Shown piece after piece: positions 63,071-64,000 of a DNA stretch of 64,000 nt (position 1 is its first letter; each line of letters begins with the position of its first letter). The stretch spans positions 620,001 through 684,000 of the forward strand of contig NZ_QGNA01000001.1 of the NCBI RefSeq assembly GCF_003173615.1, given 5' to 3'. The stretch comes from Falsiroseomonas bella. GTDB taxonomy: Bacteria > Pseudomonadota > Alphaproteobacteria > Acetobacterales > Acetobacteraceae. The translations under genes were made by a program, and so were the position numbers. The notes below the pieces were generated by a model. That model saw only the letters and a program-made list of their open reading frames with translations. It ran no database searches and was not told the origin of the DNA.

Positions 63071-63562
63071 ATGAGCCGGCCGGACGATCGCCTCGGCGGT
63101 CGCCGCGCCGCCGAGCTCGGCATGGCGCTCGGCGCCGCCGGCTTCGGCGGTGTGGTGGTGCTGGGGGCGCTTCAGCACGACACGGGCTGGGGCCCGACCG
63201 GCCCCGGCGCCGGCTATTTCCCGCTTCGCATCGGCCTGCTGCTGATCGGCGTGGCGGCGATCCTCGCGCTGCTGCAACTGCGCGCCGCCGCGGGCCGCTT
63301 CGCCGAGCCGGGCGCACTGCGGCGCGTGGCGCGGCTGCTGGCGCCGACCCTGGTCTTCGGCATCGCGATCGCGCCGCTCGGCACCTATGTGCCGATGGCG
63401 CTGTTCCTGCTGTGGATGGCGCGCGTCGAGGCGCGGGCCGGCTGGCCCGTGGCGCTGGCCCTGGCGCTCGGCACGCCGGCCGCCTTCTTCCTGCTGTTCG
63501 AGACATGGCTCGGCGTGCCGCTGGCCAAGGGTCCGCTGGAAGAGGCGCTGGGCATCTACTGA
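63071..63562 (+). CDS. tctB: TTT small membrane subunit, operon 2
   Basis: A 163-residue membrane protein with four predicted helices. ATG 63071 is preferred over the GTG at 63068. The TctB pattern includes GWGPTGPGAGYFPLRIGLLLIGVAAILALLQ, with the P-x-x-x-G-Y-F-P loop between helices 1 and 2. Its stop shares a base with the tctA start (TGATG), the normal arrangement, in contrast with the gapped operon 1. Confidence 0.88.
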   Translation: MSRPDDRLGGRRAAELGMALGAAGFGGVVVLGALQHDTGWGPTGPGAGYFPLRIGLLLIGVAAILALLQLRAAAGRFAEPGALRRVARLLAPTLVFGIAIAPLGTYVPMALFLLWMARVEARAGWPVALALALGTPAAFFLLFETWLGVPLAKGPLEEALGIY

Positions 63563-64000
63563 TGGAAGGCCTGCCCGCCCTCCTGCACGGCTTCGAGGTC
63601 GCGCTCACCGCCTATCACCTCGGGCTGATGGTGGCGGGCGTGCTGATCGGCATCCTGGTGGGCGTGCTGCCCGGGCTCGGCGCGCCGAACGGCGTCGCGC
63701 TGCTGATGCCGCTCACCTTCTTCATGCCGCCGGTCAGCGCGATCATCCTGCTGAGCTCGATGTACTGGGGCGCGCTGCTCGGCGGCTCGACCACTTCGAT
63801 CCTGTTCAACATCCCAGGCGAGCCCTCCTCCGTCGCCACCACCTTCGACGGGCATCCGATGGCGAAGCAGGGCCGCGCGGCGGAGGCGCTTTCGCTCGCC
63901 TTCCTCTGCTCGGGCTTCGGCGCGCTGGCGGGCGTGATCACCATCACCATCGTGGCCGACGATATCGCCGAATTCGCGCTGCGCTTCAGCCCGGCGGAAT
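63562..64000 (+). CDS. tctA: TTT large membrane subunit, operon 2, N-terminal part
   Basis: The first 146 residues of a TctA permease cut by the window edge. The start reads MEGLPALLHGFEVALTAYHL, followed by the family motifs GILVGVLPGLGAPNGVALLMPLTFF and [22 protein letters not shown]. It couples uptake to the proton gradient with TctB and the Bug receptor. The remainder, and the end of the operon, cannot be seen. Confidence 0.93.
   Translation, partial: MEGLPALLHGFEVALTAYHLGLMVAGVLIGILVGVLPGLGAPNGVALLMPLTFFMPPVSAIILLSSMYWGALLGGSTTSILFNIPGEPSSVATTFDGHPMAKQGRAAEALSLAFLCSGFGALAGVITITIVADDIAEFALRFSPAE

Overview
This window is chromosomal DNA from a very GC-rich alphaproteobacterium. Acetobacteraceae of the Roseomonas type is the best fit, by inference from four things: Caulobacter-style flagellar regulators (FlaF, FlbT, FlbD), two tripartite tricarboxylate transporter (TTT) operons with Bug-type receptors, a NepR-like protein, and dense coding with GTGA/ATGA overlaps. 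No rRNA, CRISPR array, phage or insertion sequence was seen. One tRNA (Gln, TTG) is present. No gene-free stretch exceeds about 300 bases.

Layout. 1-4.4 kb: the end of apt, a LOV-domain (blue-light type) hybrid histidine kinase, a divergent Bug-like receptor and an AbrB-family membrane protein. 4.6-23.7 kb: a flagellar island built around a divergent promoter region at 12.21-12.39 kb. Leftward from it run flgE, flgK, flgL, flbT, flagellin, flaF and a DUF1217 gene; rightward run fliK, flgD, fliF, fliG, fliH, fliN, flbD, flhA, flhF and a FleN/MinD-like ATPase. Excellent sigma-54 -24/-12 elements face both ways from the centre, and the sigma-54 activator FlbD is encoded in the island. 23.7-41.5 kb: mixed housekeeping genes: TPR methyltransferase, OpgC, SGNH hydrolase, a NepR-like orphan, fhs, MipA/OmpV, DUF1289, OmpW behind an FNR/FixK box, ettA, GNAT, mlaC/mlaA, metF, Uma2 nuclease-like protein, an SBF-like transporter, a pentapeptide protein, a PcrA/UvrD helicase and prmA. 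41.7-49 kb: a large FG-GAP/VCBS exoprotein, DUF488, malic enzyme and an APC permease. 49.2-53.1 kb: TTT operon 1, followed by a CcdAB-type toxin-antitoxin pair whose antitoxin carries an N-terminal helix-turn-helix. 53.1-59.4 kb: DUF533, OpgH, a WD40-cytochrome c fusion, a creatininase-family amidohydrolase and an RTX metalloprotease. 59.6-64 kb: tRNA-Gln, a SAF-domain oxidoreductase, a GntR/FCD regulator and TTT operon 2, cut by the window edge.

The structure least explained by genes is a family of intergenic multi-hairpin elements (R1-R4) between flgE/flgK, fliN/flbD, flhA/flhF and tctB/tctA. They share the order of stems, small conserved loops and a 3' tag close to GGCGCCTGAGGGCA. The stem arms differ in sequence but stay complementary, so the folded shape appears conserved. 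Other items worth following are the HTH-CcdA antitoxin with three evenly spaced operator half-sites, the orphan NepR-like gene, and the LOV kinase near the flagellar island.
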